Shown here: positions 8,967 to 17,712 of the stretch, in pieces
How positions within the stretch are numbered: the first letter of the stretch is position 1
Layout of the letters: each line of letters begins with the position of its first letter
Source: Exiguobacterium algae
GTDB lineage: Bacteria > Bacillota > Bacilli > Exiguobacteriales > Exiguobacteriaceae
Length of the DNA: 64,000 bases
Direction of reading: 5' to 3'
Assembly (NCBI RefSeq): GCF_018617875.1
Contig: NZ_JACSKZ010000005.1
Coordinates: 1 to 64,000, forward strand
Position numbers and translations under genes: made by a program
The notes under the pieces: generated by a model
What the model was told of the DNA's origin: nothing
The model's input: only the letters and a program-made list of their open reading frames with translations
The model's database searches: none

Positions 8967-9001
8967 AAAAGCAGGGATCCAATTGGATTCCTGCTTTTTT
9001 G
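8967..9001 (+). terminator. Terminator after glmS
   Basis: AAAAGCAGGGATCC pairs with GGATTCCTGCTTTT with a small imperfection, followed by T residues. Confidence 0.9.
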
Positions 9002-9055
9002 CGCTTAAAAAATCTATTTATTATAATTTTTTGGGATTCAGTTTTGAATATTCTG

Positions 9056-9082
9056 TTAAAAAAGGGTTTTCATAACCGATAT
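9056..9082 (+). promoter_or_regulatory. SigD-like promoter of the chemoreceptor gene
   Basis: TTAAA (9056-9060), then about 14-15 bases, then ACCGATAT (9075-9082). This resembles the SigD consensus TAAA-N15-GCCGATAT known for flagellar and chemotaxis genes, with one mismatch in the -10. It ends about 50 bases before the start. Confidence 0.6.
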
Positions 9083-9131
9083 AAATTATTGAAAAGGTTT
9101 TTATCAATCGGGAATAAAGGTGATGCATCGT

Positions 9132-11210
9132 ATGAAAAAATGGTCTTTTAAAAAACTGGCTACGAAAATGAGTCTTTTATTTATCGGCTTGAGCGTGATT
9201 CCATTGGCGTTGGTCAGTGTAATCAATTATTTCAATACAACAGGTGCCCTTGAATATGAAATCCAGCAACAATTGACAGCAATTCGGGACATCAAAAAAT
9301 CACAGATTGAAATGTACTTCAACGAACGTCGGGAGGACATTGATGTATTAGCGAAACGAAAAGCGATCCGGGAAGCACTCGTGGACTTTGACGCGGCATT
9401 TACAACGAGCGGAATGGATAGTGAGGAATATGAAACAGCACTGTCGGACCATAGTGAAGAATTGATTGATTTCAATGAGACGTATGGATACTATGATTTG
9501 TTCTTGATGAACAATCAAGGGGATATTGTGTACACGGTCGCGAAAGAAAGTGACTTGGGAGAAAATTTAGTGAGCGGTCCCTTGAAAGATACGAACTTAG
9601 CCAAAGCCTTTGAGGACGGGAAGACAGGGACGAGCCTAAAGGATTATGAGTACTATGAACCGTCGAAAGCCCATGCGGCTTTCTTAAGCTCTCCAATCAA
9701 GGATGAGACAGGAAGCGTAGTTGGTGTATTGGCGTTGCAGTTGTCAGACGAAGCGATTGCAGGCATTATGGGTGGACGGACTGGAATGGGAGAATCAGGT
9801 GAAACTTATTTGGTCGGCAGTGATCAGATGATGCGCTCGAATTCCATTTTCACGACGGAGTCTGATATTGGTGTGAAAGAAGTCAGTACGGTGTCTGTCG
9901 AAAAAGCACTGGACGGGGAGAGCGATTTTGCTGTCATTGAGGACTATCGTGGTGTTCCGGTGTTTAGCGCGTATACACCCTTATCGATTGAAGGACTCGA
10001 TTGGGTATTGCTTGCTGAAATTGATGAGGCAGAAGTAAAAGAACCGATTGTAAAAAATGGAGAAGAAGCCATTCTGATCTTAGTGATTTCCGCGGTGATC
10101 GTAGGAGTCGTCGCGGTGTGGTTTGCCACAAAAATGAGCAAGCCGATTGTGCTGGCGAGTAAACGACTCGAGGCAATCGAGCGGGGACACCTCTCTTATG
10201 AGCCACTTCCTGTGAAGACGGCGGACGAGGTCGGCGTCTTGACACTTTCACTCAATCGGATGAATGAAGAACTGCATCAACTCGTCGAAGGGATTCGTAA
10301 TTCAGCTATGGAATTGACAAGCGGGTCTGAAGAGACAGCATCTTCTGTGGAGGAAGTGACAAATTCGGTCGAAGGGCTGCATCAAGTGGTTCAGGAGCTG
10401 GCCGAAGACGCGGCGGTGGGGAATGAAGTGGTCATGGAATCGACAGAGGCACTTCAACACTTGGCGACACTCATTGAATCCGCCAAGCAGAAAGCGGAAG
10501 ACGGGAAAGAGAGCTCGCACGTCACGTTGACTGCTGCCACACAAGGCGTACAGCACGTACGTGAGACAGTCGAGAAGATGGAAAACATCGTCACAAAGAC
10601 GGAAGGGACGCAGCGATTGATTGAGGAACTTACGCAACATTCCAAACAAATCGAAAACATCGCGGAAACGATGACCGCAATCGCCCAACAAACCAATCTT
10701 CTTTCCTTGAATGCCTCAATTGAAGCAGCCCGTGCCGGAGAGCATGGAAAAGGGTTCGCAGTTGTGGCCGAAGAAGTCAGGAAGCTGGCCGAGCAGTCCA
10801 ACCGAGGTGCGGAAGAAGTGTCGCAACTGACAAAAGAAGTGATGGATTTAACGAAACACACAGCCCACAGCATGCAAGAGAGCAGTGAGATTGTGCATGA
10901 AGGGGTCGTGATCGCCCAGGTCGCGGGTGAATCGCTCGAACAAATTCTAGATGCCGTGAAAAGAACCGGGGCATCGATTGATGAAATCGTTCAGATCACA
11001 ACTGAAGAAACCGAAACGTCTGAGGTGCTCGTTCATGTGACGAAGCGACTTGCAACAATCATTGAGAAGACGGCTTCGAGTGGTCAAGAAATGATGGCTT
11101 CCTTTGAGGAGACATCGGCGGCGATGCAGAGTGTGAGTGCTGTTTCGGAAGAATCGGCAGGGATGGCGACCGATCTATCGCATTCTGTCGAAAAGTTCCA
11201 ATTGGATTAA
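9132..11210 (+). CDS. Methyl-accepting chemotaxis protein
   Basis: Transmembrane chemoreceptor, 692 residues. First membrane helix near residues 14-36, an extracellular sensor of about 270 residues (dCache-like), second helix near 311-333, a HAMP segment with [18 protein letters not shown], then a long signalling coiled coil. The invariant hairpin tip reads [19 protein letters not shown] near residue 517-535, followed by [17 protein letters not shown]. The ligand cannot be told from sequence. ATG 9132 is preferred over GTG 9120 and ATG 9123 because AAAGG at 9116-9120 would be too close to them. A SigD-like promoter supports a role in motility. Confidence 0.95.
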   Translation: MKKWSFKKLATKMSLLFIGLSVIPLALVSVINYFNTTGALEYEIQQQLTAIRDIKKSQIEMYFNERREDIDVLAKRKAIREALVDFDAAFTTSGMDSEEYETALSDHSEELIDFNETYGYYDLFLMNNQGDIVYTVAKESDLGENLVSGPLKDTNLAKAFEDGKTGTSLKDYEYYEPSKAHAAFLSSPIKDETGSVVGVLALQLSDEAIAGIMGGRTGMGESGETYLVGSDQMMRSNSIFTTESDIGVKEVSTVSVEKALDGESDFAVIEDYRGVPVFSAYTPLSIEGLDWVLLAEIDEAEVKEPIVKNGEEAILILVISAVIVGVVAVWFATKMSKPIVLASKRLEAIERGHLSYEPLPVKTADEVGVLTLSLNRMNEELHQLVEGIRNSAMELTSGSEETASSVEEVTNSVEGLHQVVQELAEDAAVGNEVVMESTEALQHLATLIESAKQKAEDGKESSHVTLTAATQGVQHVRETVEKMENIVTKTEGTQRLIEELTQHSKQIENIAETMTAIAQQTNLLSLNASIEAARAGEHGKGFAVVAEEVRKLAEQSNRGAEEVSQLTKEVMDLTKHTAHSMQESSEIVHEGVVIAQVAGESLEQILDAVKRTGASIDEIVQITTEETETSEVLVHVTKRLATIIEKTASSGQEMMASFEETSAAMQSVSAVSEESAGMATDLSHSVEKFQLD

Positions 11211-11218
11211 AGCATTGC

Positions 11219-11247
11219 AGAAAAGGACACGAACGGTGTCTTTTTTA
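11219..11247 (+). terminator. Terminator after the chemoreceptor gene
   Basis: AAAAGGACAC and GTGTCTTTT pair around GAACG, followed by a T run. Confidence 0.85.
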
Positions 11248-11255
11248 TTATTAAT

Positions 11256-11296
11256 CAACAATTATTTGTTGTTTTTCGATAAAAATCTGTTATGAT
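11256..11296 (+). promoter_or_regulatory. Promoter with overlapping palindrome before the DUF2975 gene
   Basis: Perfect palindrome CAACAA-TTAT-TTGTTG (11256-11271) overlaps a -35-like TTGTTT (11269-11274), with TATGAT at 11291-11296 as -10. It is a plausible operator for the XRE-type regulator encoded two genes later; that link is inference. Confidence 0.5.
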
Positions 11297-11327
11297 GAAC
11301 GTATCAAACTGGAACGAGGTGATTCGC

Positions 11328-11807
11328 TTGAAGCGAGAGACGATTTTCTTGAGATTGGCTGTGCTGGTCATTGCGATTCCGATCATCGCGATTTGTGTGT
11401 TTGCCTTACCGTTCATCTGGAGACAGACTGCTGAAAATGGAGGATGGGTAGAAGCGTCCATTCATCCAATCATCATTGGTATGTATGTCGCAGTAGTGCC
11501 TTTTTTGATTGCATTGTATCAAGCGATTCGGTTGCTTGGATTGATTGACCGGGACGAAGCATTCTCGTACGCTTCGGTGAGATCTTTGCGTTTCATCAAA
11601 TACTGTGCGCTCTGCATTACCGTGGTGTATATCGCGACACTCCCGTTCTTTTATCAATTCGCGGAGCGTGATGATGCACCGGGATTCATGGTCATTGGGC
11701 TCATTCTTGTATTTGCATCATTTGTGATCGCCGTGTTCGCGGAGCTGTTGCAAAAATTGTTGAAACGGGCCATCGACCTGAAGCAAGAAAATGATTTGAC
11801 GGTTTGA
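11328..11807 (+). CDS. DUF2975 family membrane protein
   Basis: Membrane protein of 159 residues with four hydrophobic segments (LRLAVLVIAIPIIAICVFALPF near residue 10-30, HPIIIGMYVAVVPFLIALYQ near 50, CALCITVVYIATLPFFYQF near 95, and MVIGLILVFASFVIAVFAELL near 125). This layout, with a small XRE regulator directly downstream, is the usual DUF2975/YozG-type pair. The function of DUF2975 is unknown. TTG at 11328 is chosen because GAGGTG ends six bases upstream; ATG codons at 11292 and 11295 fall inside the -10 region. Confidence 0.8.
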   Translation: MKRETIFLRLAVLVIAIPIIAICVFALPFIWRQTAENGGWVEASIHPIIIGMYVAVVPFLIALYQAIRLLGLIDRDEAFSYASVRSLRFIKYCALCITVVYIATLPFFYQFAERDDAPGFMVIGLILVFASFVIAVFAELLQKLLKRAIDLKQENDLTV

Positions 11808-11817
11808 GGTGAGAGAC

Positions 11818-12036
11818 ATGGCGATTATCGTAAATTTGGATATCATGTTGGCCAAACGGAAAATGAGTGTGACCGAATTGACGGAACGGGTCGGGATTAC
11901 GATGGCAAATTTGTCGATTTTAAAAAACGGGAAAGCGAAAGCAATCCGTTTCTCGACACTGGAAGCCATCTGCCGGGCCCTTGAATGTCAGCCGGGTGAC
12001 ATTTTAGAATATCGGGAAGATGAGGAAGCAGAGTGA
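11818..12036 (+). CDS. Small Cro/C1-type HTH regulator
   Basis: 72-residue DNA-binding protein. The helix-turn-helix covers about residues 8-65: LDIMLAKRKMSVTELTERVG, then ITMANLSILKNGK as the recognition region, and IRFSTLEAICRALECQPGDILEY at the end, which is the HTH_26 signature of YozG-like regulators. The ribosome-binding site GAGGTGAG overlaps the DUF2975 stop, so the pair is co-translated. It probably regulates its own operon. Confidence 0.9.
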   Translation: MAIIVNLDIMLAKRKMSVTELTERVGITMANLSILKNGKAKAIRFSTLEAICRALECQPGDILEYREDEEAE

Positions 12037-12051
12037 ACGCTCTGCTTTTTT
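12026..12051 (+). terminator. Terminator overlapping the HTH gene stop
   Basis: AAGCAGAG and CTCTGCTT pair around TGAACG, then T residues. The stem includes the last codons of the gene. Confidence 0.85.
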
Positions 12052-12131
12052 AGTGACAACATGGCATATTGAAAGTCCGGCCCAAAAGGCGTGCCGTGCT
12101 ACAATATGCATGAAAAAAGGGGGCGTCACAT

Positions 12132-13073
12132 ATGAAAATTGGCATTGTTGGAGCGGGGCTGAGCGGCATCATCGCCGCCCGCGAGTTGATTGAACGGGGA
12201 CACGCTGTCGAATTGATCGAGAAAAGCAGAAGTGTCGGCGGACGACTCGCGACACGGCGCATCGGAGAAGGAAAAGCTGACCACGGAGCGGTGTATTTCA
12301 CGGTACGTGGGGAAGACTTGAAACAGGATGTCCAAGCATGGATGGCGAACGGTTGGGTCACTGTCTGGTATGCGGATCCGTATCCGCGATATGTGGCGAC
12401 AGGCGGGATGAATCACCTCGCCAAGCACTTGGCAGAAGGGCTGCCCGTTCACTTGAATGAACAGGTGGAAGCAATCAAAGCGGAGAATGGAATGATTTCA
12501 GTCCATACGAACAAAACAATCCGCCACTATGAGAAGCTACTCGTTACGACCCCGCTTCCGCAGACGTTTGAGTTACTCGGTCAGCTCTCACAAGATATGA
12601 ATCAGTCGTTACGCACATTATCCTATGCCCCGACATTCGTCGGACTATTTGAGTTCATGGATCCAATCAAAGTGGGGACAGAGGGGATCATCGACCAACA
12701 TCTGGAACGGGGGTTATTGAAAGTAATCAATAACCGTCAAAAAGGAATCTCGACGACGAATCTCGTCAGTGTGTATATGGACGAAGCGTGGAGTGAGTCC
12801 TGGTATGCGCGTTCAAGTGAAGAGACGCTTCAAGAAATCGAGCGTTTATTAAAAACCGTGACCGGAGAAGCGAAGATTGCATCGAAGCAATTGAAGCGGT
12901 GGCGCTATGCTCAGGCGAGAGAAGTTTGGCGTGCCCCTTATGACCGTTTGAAGCAACACCCGGTCTTTTTGGCGGGAGACGTCTTTCTCGAACCGGATGA
13001 CCCATCCGGCAGAACACGCTTCGAAAGTGCCTATATCTCCGGTCTACGTGCTGCAGAAGCGATGGATACCTAA
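12132..13073 (+). CDS. Renalase-like FAD-dependent oxidoreductase
   Basis: Cytoplasmic flavoprotein of 313 residues. The N-terminal Rossmann motif IGIVGAGLSGIIAARELIERG binds FAD; RSVGGRLATRR near 36-46 and DHGAVYFT near 54 match the bacterial renalase/amine-oxidase-like family. The C-terminal FAD segment reads FLAGDVF...GRTRFESAYISGLRAAEAM. Bacterial renalases oxidise isomeric dihydronicotinamides; whether this one does is inference. A TACAAT -10 box lies at about 12100 with GGGGGCG before the ATG. Confidence 0.82.
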   Translation: MKIGIVGAGLSGIIAARELIERGHAVELIEKSRSVGGRLATRRIGEGKADHGAVYFTVRGEDLKQDVQAWMANGWVTVWYADPYPRYVATGGMNHLAKHLAEGLPVHLNEQVEAIKAENGMISVHTNKTIRHYEKLLVTTPLPQTFELLGQLSQDMNQSLRTLSYAPTFVGLFEFMDPIKVGTEGIIDQHLERGLLKVINNRQKGISTTNLVSVYMDEAWSESWYARSSEETLQEIERLLKTVTGEAKIASKQLKRWRYAQAREVWRAPYDRLKQHPVFLAGDVFLEPDDPSGRTRFESAYISGLRAAEAMDT

Positions 13074-13098
13074 AACCTTCTATGGAAGGTTTTTTTTA
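13072..13098 (+). terminator. Terminator after the renalase-like gene
   Basis: AAAACCTTC and GAAGGTTTT form a hairpin with loop TATG, followed by T residues. Confidence 0.85.
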
Positions 13099-13146
13099 GT
13101 TTGTGCCGAATAATCAGGCATAGACGATGGGGAGGGGAATGCTGGA

Positions 13147-13620
13147 ATGGGTATGGTTGGGTCTTACATGCAGTTATCTGAAGAAGAATTGGCCAGGGTG
13201 CTTCAAGACTCCGGGCAAATTGAGGAATGGCTGGAAGATGAAGAACGCCAAGCGGATATCGACAAAGCATGGCACGGGCTTTATTTCTTGCTGACTGGAG
13301 AAGCGGACTTAAACACGATTGAACGTCATTCGCTCGGTAAAACGATTTTTGGGACGGCGGTAATCGATGAAGAGTCAGGGCTGGCTTATTTGAAGTCTGA
13401 CGAAGTGGCGGACTTATCTCAAAGGCTTCAATATATCGACCTGTCGGCGCTCGAGGCGCGATACGACGCCGATTCAATGAATCGATATGAGCTGTATCCA
13501 TTTGAACGTGACTGGGGAATGGAGGAGAAAGAATATCTGCTTGAACAGTTCGAAGAATTGAAACAAATTTTCCACCGTGCGACACAACGGAAGCAGGCGC
13601 TTGTCACTTGGATTAGTTGA
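13147..13620 (+). CDS. YfbM family (DUF1877) protein
   Basis: 157-residue soluble protein. It begins MGMVGSY and contains DIDKAWHGLYFLLTG near residue 38-52, LGKTIFGTAVI, RYELYPFERDW and a C-terminal QALVTWIS. These match the E. coli YfbM family, whose biochemical role is unknown. Start ATG 13147 lies eight bases after GGGGAGGGG. No clear terminator separates it from the next gene, although 135 bases lie between them. Confidence 0.85.
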   Translation: MGMVGSYMQLSEEELARVLQDSGQIEEWLEDEERQADIDKAWHGLYFLLTGEADLNTIERHSLGKTIFGTAVIDEESGLAYLKSDEVADLSQRLQYIDLSALEARYDADSMNRYELYPFERDWGMEEKEYLLEQFEELKQIFHRATQRKQALVTWIS

Positions 13621-13755
13621 TCTGTTCATTATGTAAAGAGAGCAGGCGGAAAATGAGGCGGACGTTCCTTCAGAAAGAGGACGTCTGTTTTGGTATATAT
13701 TTCTGTCGTTTCGGGAACAGAAGGTCAGGTCAACTATTCGAGGAGGGACGAACTT

Positions 13756-14040
13756 ATGGAAATCGTCATCACAGCGATATTAAAAGCACACCCGGGAAAA
13801 GAAGAGGCGTTGCGTCAAACGCTGAATCGAGTCATCCCGCCATCGCGTGAAGAGGAAGGCTGTTTGACGTATGTACTACATGAATCCATCGATACGCCGG
13901 GAACGTTTGTGTTTTATGAAAAATATAAGCATGCGGAAGCGTTAGATGCTCATATCAATTCCCCGCACTATCAGGCGTATCGGGAAGAAGCGGGGGCACT
14001 TCTCGCTTCCCGGGAAGTTTTCCGTCTGCACGAGGTTTGA
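13756..14040 (+). CDS. Antibiotic biosynthesis monooxygenase-fold (YgiN-like) protein
   Basis: 94-residue ferredoxin-like ABM-domain protein. It begins MEIVITAILKAHPGKEEAL and has REEEGCLTYVLHES and FVFYEKYKHAEALDAHINSPHYQAY, the usual signature. Relatives include quinol monooxygenase YgiN and heme-degrading enzymes. YgiN-like is preferred because the family HxxxPHxxxY pattern is present and no heme-ligand pattern is obvious. ATG 13756 follows GAGGAGGG. It lies just upstream of a VOC-type gene with a 14-base gap, probably one operon. Confidence 0.82.
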   Translation: MEIVITAILKAHPGKEEALRQTLNRVIPPSREEEGCLTYVLHESIDTPGTFVFYEKYKHAEALDAHINSPHYQAYREEAGALLASREVFRLHEV

Positions 14041-14054
14041 AAGGAGAGGAACGT

Positions 14055-14939
14055 ATGATTACCCAATCCATTATTCCATGCATTTGGTTCAATGAAGATG
14101 TTGAAACGATTGCAGACTGGTATGTTTCGATTTTCCCGGATTCCTTTGTCGACTACACGACGAAGCTGACGAACACCCCGGCAGGTGAAACGACGGTTGT
14201 CACGCTCTCGATTGCGGGGCAATTTTTTCAATTTTTGCAGGGGGAACCGTGGAAAGAACGAAATCCGTCCATGTCCTTCATGGTATCAGTCGGAACGGTA
14301 GAAGAAATCGATTCCTTATGGGAAGCATTATCCGATGGTGCAGACGTCCTGATGCCACTCACATCCTATGATTTCAGTGAACGCTATGGCTGGTTAAAAG
14401 ACCGCAACGGCATCTCCTGGCAAATCATGCATGATGGCGGGATGGAAATGCAAACCGTGACGCCGTGTCTTTTATTTACCAGGGAATCGTTCGGACGAGC
14501 GGAAGCGGCGATGAACGATTGGATTTCTATTTTCCGCGATTCCTATCTGCTCGATGGACAGCTGAGTCGATACGGAGAAGAGCATGGCGAGGAACTCGAA
14601 GGAAAACTGAGTTACGCGCGTTTCGTCTTGTCGGGTCGTGAATTTGTTGTGATGGACGGCGGAGGAGAGCATGACTTCACGTTCAATGAAATGCAGTCGC
14701 TCATCGTCTTTTGCAATAAGCAGGAGGAGGTTGATCACGTTTGGGAGCAACTGTCTGCGGTACCGGAAGCGGAGCAATGCGGGTGGTTGAAAGACCGGTA
14801 CGGCGTATCCTGGCAGGTGATTCCGTGGGAGATGGAAGAGATGATGACCGTGGGTACATCTGAACAGCTTGAACGGGTGGTCGAAGCGTTCTTGCCGATG
14901 AAGAAAATCGATATCGCGACAATCAGAAAAGCGTATTAA
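14055..14939 (+). CDS. Tandem PhnB-like VOC protein
   Basis: 294-residue protein made of two PhnB-type (3-demethylubiquinone-9 methyltransferase-like) halves. Half one (about 1-135) has IIPCIWFNEDVETIADWYVSIF and YGWLKDRNGISWQI; half two (about 138-270) has VTPCLLFTRE, GEHDFTFNEMQSLIVFCN and CGWLKDRYGVSWQV. The repeated WLKDRxGxSWQ shows a fused duplication. Family members are of uncertain function, often resistance- or glyoxalase-like. GGAGAGG precedes ATG 14055. Confidence 0.85.
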   Translation: MITQSIIPCIWFNEDVETIADWYVSIFPDSFVDYTTKLTNTPAGETTVVTLSIAGQFFQFLQGEPWKERNPSMSFMVSVGTVEEIDSLWEALSDGADVLMPLTSYDFSERYGWLKDRNGISWQIMHDGGMEMQTVTPCLLFTRESFGRAEAAMNDWISIFRDSYLLDGQLSRYGEEHGEELEGKLSYARFVLSGREFVVMDGGGEHDFTFNEMQSLIVFCNKQEEVDHVWEQLSAVPEAEQCGWLKDRYGVSWQVIPWEMEEMMTVGTSEQLERVVEAFLPMKKIDIATIRKAY

Positions 14940-14942
14940 AAC

Positions 14943-14968
14943 AATCCCGGGGCATTCGCCTCGGGATT
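14943..14968. terminator. Bidirectional terminator between convergent genes
   Basis: AATCCCG...CGGGATT with inner GGC/GCC, loop ATTC. The T tract (TTGTTTTA) is on the minus side, so it mainly serves ltaS. Confidence 0.7.
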
Positions 14969-16788
14969 TATCGGGATGGCTGTAATTGATTGAACGCATT
15001 TTTCTCGATGATCGTATCCGATAGCCGAAGCTGACTTTCTGCGATCTCGATTTGAGGTTCACATTGTTCGAGGGGGATCATCTGACCGGTTCGAATCGAG
15101 TAGCACATTCCTTGACCTGTTGCTTTCGTTAAGTCGGGTACGTAATAACGGTCCTTATATCGGAATGACCCATCCCGAAAGACGGTCAAATTGGGTTCAT
15201 CGTTCAATAGTGAATCACCGAGCACGTGGGAAGAGGTCATGCCGAGTAAATGAAGAATCGTCGGTGCCAGATCAATCTGTCCACCGCTCGCCTCCATGAA
15301 TTGACCCTGTTTTTGCTGCGGCGTCTTAATGAAAAGGGGGACGGTTCTGTCGAGGCGGAACAGGTCTACAGGAGAACGGGCGTCCATTTGGATGGCCATT
15401 TCTCCGTCCTCATTCGTCAAACCGCTGTCGTGGTCACCGTACATGACGACCAACGTATCCTCCCACAGCTTTTTTTGTTTCAATTGATCAATCATTTGCC
15501 CGACGGCTGTATCGACGAAGTGAACGGTATGATAATAATTTTGAAGGAGCGGGTCTTCAACCCCGGTCAGGTCCAACCGTTTCTGGTCCTCCGGAATGTC
15601 ATACGGGGTATGACTCGATAAAGCGACGAGAAATGCATAAAACGGTTGCTCCAACCCTTCCATGAACGTGACCGAGGTGGAGAGGAAATCCTTATCGTTC
15701 AATCCCATCCCGACAACAGGATTGTCAGGGTAATCCGCTTTACTGAAGAATCGGGTGAAACCGGTATTTTGATAGAAGTCGTTCCGATTCCAAAAATCTT
15801 TTTTGAAGGCGTGCATGGCAGCTGTCTCGTATCCGGCGTCTTTCAGCGTGGTCGACAAGGTGTGATAGGCATGGTCGGGGAAGCGTGTATAAACCGATCC
15901 AGATTTGAGCGGATAGAGCGATGTGTTCGTGATGAACTCAGCGTCAGACGTACGCCCTTCATGGGTCTGGTGATAGAAGTTCGGAAAATAGAGAACCTCA
16001 TCACGGAGGCGATTCAAATTCGGGGTCAACGCTTGCCCGTTGATTGACTGCCCGATGACCGAGGTTTGGAATGATTCGAGTTGGAGGACGATGACGTTCG
16101 TACGCGGGTTTGACGCACTGACGGGTTGGAAAGATAACGACTGAACCTGCTGTCGTTCTTCTAGCGTCAACGTTTGGTTTACGTGCAGCACGCTCCCGAG
16201 GCCTCGTGCGACATCCAGACCGTGATACCCCCAAAACCCGAGATGATAGTATTCACGCATATTCGAGACGGCGTCCCCGGTCAACCAGGCTTCCTCCCGT
16301 TGGTGACTCAACACAAGTGGAAGACTGAAGAGGAAGAGCCCGAGAAGCGAACCTTGAACGGCAAGACGATGTCTTCTTTGTTTGTTTTCTTGTACAGGGT
16401 GACGTCTCATATAGAGCAGAATGCCACCATAAATAAGCAAGTCGATGAAGAATAAAAAATCGATTGGACGGATCAATGTCAAAAAACCGCCTTCGACGTC
16501 CCCCATCTGGCCAAAATCAGAAAGTAGTGCGACAGATAGGAAGTCATCGAAATAGCGGTAATACCAGACGTCGGAGATCAATAATGTGCTGTGAAGAAAC
16601 AAGGACGTATATAAGATCCAGCGCCGCCATTCGTGTTTCACCGCAAGTGCCCATCCCGTTAACAGAAGAACGGTCGACAGGTTAAGAAAGAACAAAGACA
16701 CATTGAAGGCGGTCGCGGTCAGCCAGCTAAAGAAAAAGAGTTTGCTCAGTGAGAGCAGGACGTAACTCCAATAATCTAAAAATTTCAT
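14968..16788 (-). CDS. ltaS: LTA synthase family sulfatase-fold transferase
   Basis: Polytopic enzyme that transfers glycerol-phosphate onto lipoteichoic acid outside the membrane, 606 residues. Five membrane segments occupy roughly residues 1-190; the extracellular sulfatase-fold domain follows. VIVLQLESFQ carries a metal-ligand Glu. The catalytic Thr sits in HEGRTSDAEFITNTSLYP near residue 280, and MYGDHDSG near 440 supplies Asp/His ligands. Paralogues such as primase or stress-type LTA synthases cannot be separated by eye. The ATG at 16788 follows GGAGGGG; a TTG at 16809 is also in frame. A 19-bp tandem repeat lies just upstream. Confidence 0.88.
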   Translation of the reverse strand: MKFLDYWSYVLLSLSKLFFFSWLTATAFNVSLFFLNLSTVLLLTGWALAVKHEWRRWILYTSLFLHSTLLISDVWYYRYFDDFLSVALLSDFGQMGDVEGGFLTLIRPIDFLFFIDLLIYGGILLYMRRHPVQENKQRRHRLAVQGSLLGLFLFSLPLVLSHQREEAWLTGDAVSNMREYYHLGFWGYHGLDVARGLGSVLHVNQTLTLEERQQVQSLSFQPVSASNPRTNVIVLQLESFQTSVIGQSINGQALTPNLNRLRDEVLYFPNFYHQTHEGRTSDAEFITNTSLYPLKSGSVYTRFPDHAYHTLSTTLKDAGYETAAMHAFKKDFWNRNDFYQNTGFTRFFSKADYPDNPVVGMGLNDKDFLSTSVTFMEGLEQPFYAFLVALSSHTPYDIPEDQKRLDLTGVEDPLLQNYYHTVHFVDTAVGQMIDQLKQKKLWEDTLVVMYGDHDSGLTNEDGEMAIQMDARSPVDLFRLDRTVPLFIKTPQQKQGQFMEASGGQIDLAPTILHLLGMTSSHVLGDSLLNDEPNLTVFRDGSFRYKDRYYVPDLTKATGQGMCYSIRTGQMIPLEQCEPQIEIAESQLRLSDTIIEKNAFNQLQPSR

Positions 16789-16811
16789 AATTCCCCTCCA
16801 AACGAACAAGA

Positions 16812-16849
16812 CTTATAAAAGTTTACCTGTCTTATAAAAGTTTACCTGT
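16812..16849. repeat. Perfect 19-bp tandem duplication upstream of ltaS
   Basis: Two adjoining copies, 16812-16830 and 16831-16849, each CTTATAAAAGTTTACCTGT. Read on the minus strand each copy ends in TTTATAAG, a -10-like element, and the unit sits 24 bases from the ltaS start. It may duplicate a promoter or operator half. Confidence 0.85.
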
Positions 16850-16866
16850 TTGGAGAGGAGTGAAAA

Positions 16867-16886
16867 CGTTCGGGTGTGCCCGAGGC
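16867..16886 (-). terminator. Weak terminator-like hairpin after the VOC gene
   Basis: TCGGGTGTGCCCGA is a short stem; on the minus strand it is followed by ACGTTTTC. Weak T tract. Confidence 0.35.
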
Positions 16887-16891
16887 GACCG

Positions 16892-17290
16892 TCATTGAAT
16901 CAAGAACGTGTCGCGGAGTTCGATGATCGTACCCTCGGGTGCCTGTACTTTACTCAAATGCCCGTCGACGACAAAGTAGATGTTCCCGCCGTGCTTCGGT
17001 AAGAACGTGACACCGAGCGTCTCGAGACGTTGCACTTCGGCCGCCAAATCTTCGACGTATAAGGCGAAATGAACAGGTCCGGCGGCGTGCTTTGTATAAC
17101 CGGTGAGCGTTTCATCGGTTTTCGCTGTTTGGAGCTCGATATAAAAATCACCGAGCTTGAGCCAACTGTTGAAGTCGCGGGTATGGAAGTTTGGCGACTC
17201 TTGGACGAGTTCGAAGCCGAGCGCCTCGTAAAAAGACTTCGAAGCGTGATAATCAGTCGTTTGAATACAGATATGGTGAATTTGTTTCAT
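16892..17290 (-). CDS. VOC (glyoxalase/bleomycin resistance) family protein
   Basis: 132-residue single VOC domain. MKQIHHICIQTTDYHASKSFYEALGFELVQE supplies the first metal His, GPVHFALYVEDL the middle element with another His, and GTIIELRD the final Glu, consistent with a metal-dependent lyase or dioxygenase fold. The substrate is unknown. GAAAGGACG precedes the ATG. A small membrane protein gene lies 13 bases upstream, so the two are likely one operon. Confidence 0.85.
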   Translation of the reverse strand: MKQIHHICIQTTDYHASKSFYEALGFELVQESPNFHTRDFNSWLKLGDFYIELQTAKTDETLTGYTKHAAGPVHFALYVEDLAAEVQRLETLGVTFLPKHGGNIYFVVDGHLSKVQAPEGTIIELRDTFLIQ

Positions 17291-17303
17291 AAAAATCGTC
17301 CTT

Positions 17304-17582
17304 TCACATACGGTTCATCGTGTGTGGGGAATGGGTTGAAGAATCATCTGTTTCGCCGGTACGGAACGCTTTCATATAGAAAAGGATCCCGGCCAAACCA
17401 AATAAGGAAATGAACCCATTGTGGGATAACATATCCATAAAATTAGGGGGATACGTCGGGAAAGTACCTGTTTGTACCTGTGCCGCCCAAAGGGTGTTCG
17501 CGGCGATGCGTTCGAGTGTATACAACAAGCCAGACAGGGCGAGACAGGACGTGCCCCACAACAGTAGCGTATGACGATTCAA
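17304..17582 (-). CDS. Small two-helix membrane protein, unknown
   Basis: 92 residues beginning MNRHTLLLWGTSCLALSGLLY with a first membrane helix; a second helix is GFISLFGLAGILFYM near residue 62-77. Between them lies a polar loop with PTYPPNFMDMLSHNG. TTG at 17582 is chosen because AAGGAGG lies eight bases upstream; an overlapping ATG in another frame gives a non-hydrophobic product. I do not recognise the family. It precedes the VOC gene. Confidence 0.6.
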   Translation of the reverse strand: MNRHTLLLWGTSCLALSGLLYTLERIAANTLWAAQVQTGTFPTYPPNFMDMLSHNGFISLFGLAGILFYMKAFRTGETDDSSTHSPHTMNRM

Positions 17583-17712
17583 CTGACATTCCTCCTTCAC
17601 TCAGATGATTTATTTTACCATACAACCGGACAGGGATTCGTACACCGGACGAGGAAAGAAGTCATCGAAAGATGGCGGAATGTGAGATGAAAACATCGTA
17701 TGGAGGGAATCA

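Noticed and set aside
10302-10873. Long open frames on the minus strand inside the chemoreceptor gene
   Set aside because: They are antisense to a strongly conserved signalling domain, have no ribosome-binding site and give Cys/Ser/Phe-rich products without motifs.
13650-13700. Imperfect GGACGTTCC/GGACGTC hairpin between the YfbM and ABM genes
   Set aside because: Bulged stem and interrupted T tract; not a convincing terminator.
13617-13850. 77-codon plus-strand frame starting at the YfbM-type stop
   Set aside because: It overlaps the ABM gene in another frame, and the ABM gene has a good ribosome-binding site and clear family motifs.
17443-17625. ATG frame behind GGAGG that overlaps the small membrane protein gene
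   Set aside because: The other frame gives a clear two-helix membrane protein and the same ribosome-binding site fits its TTG start.
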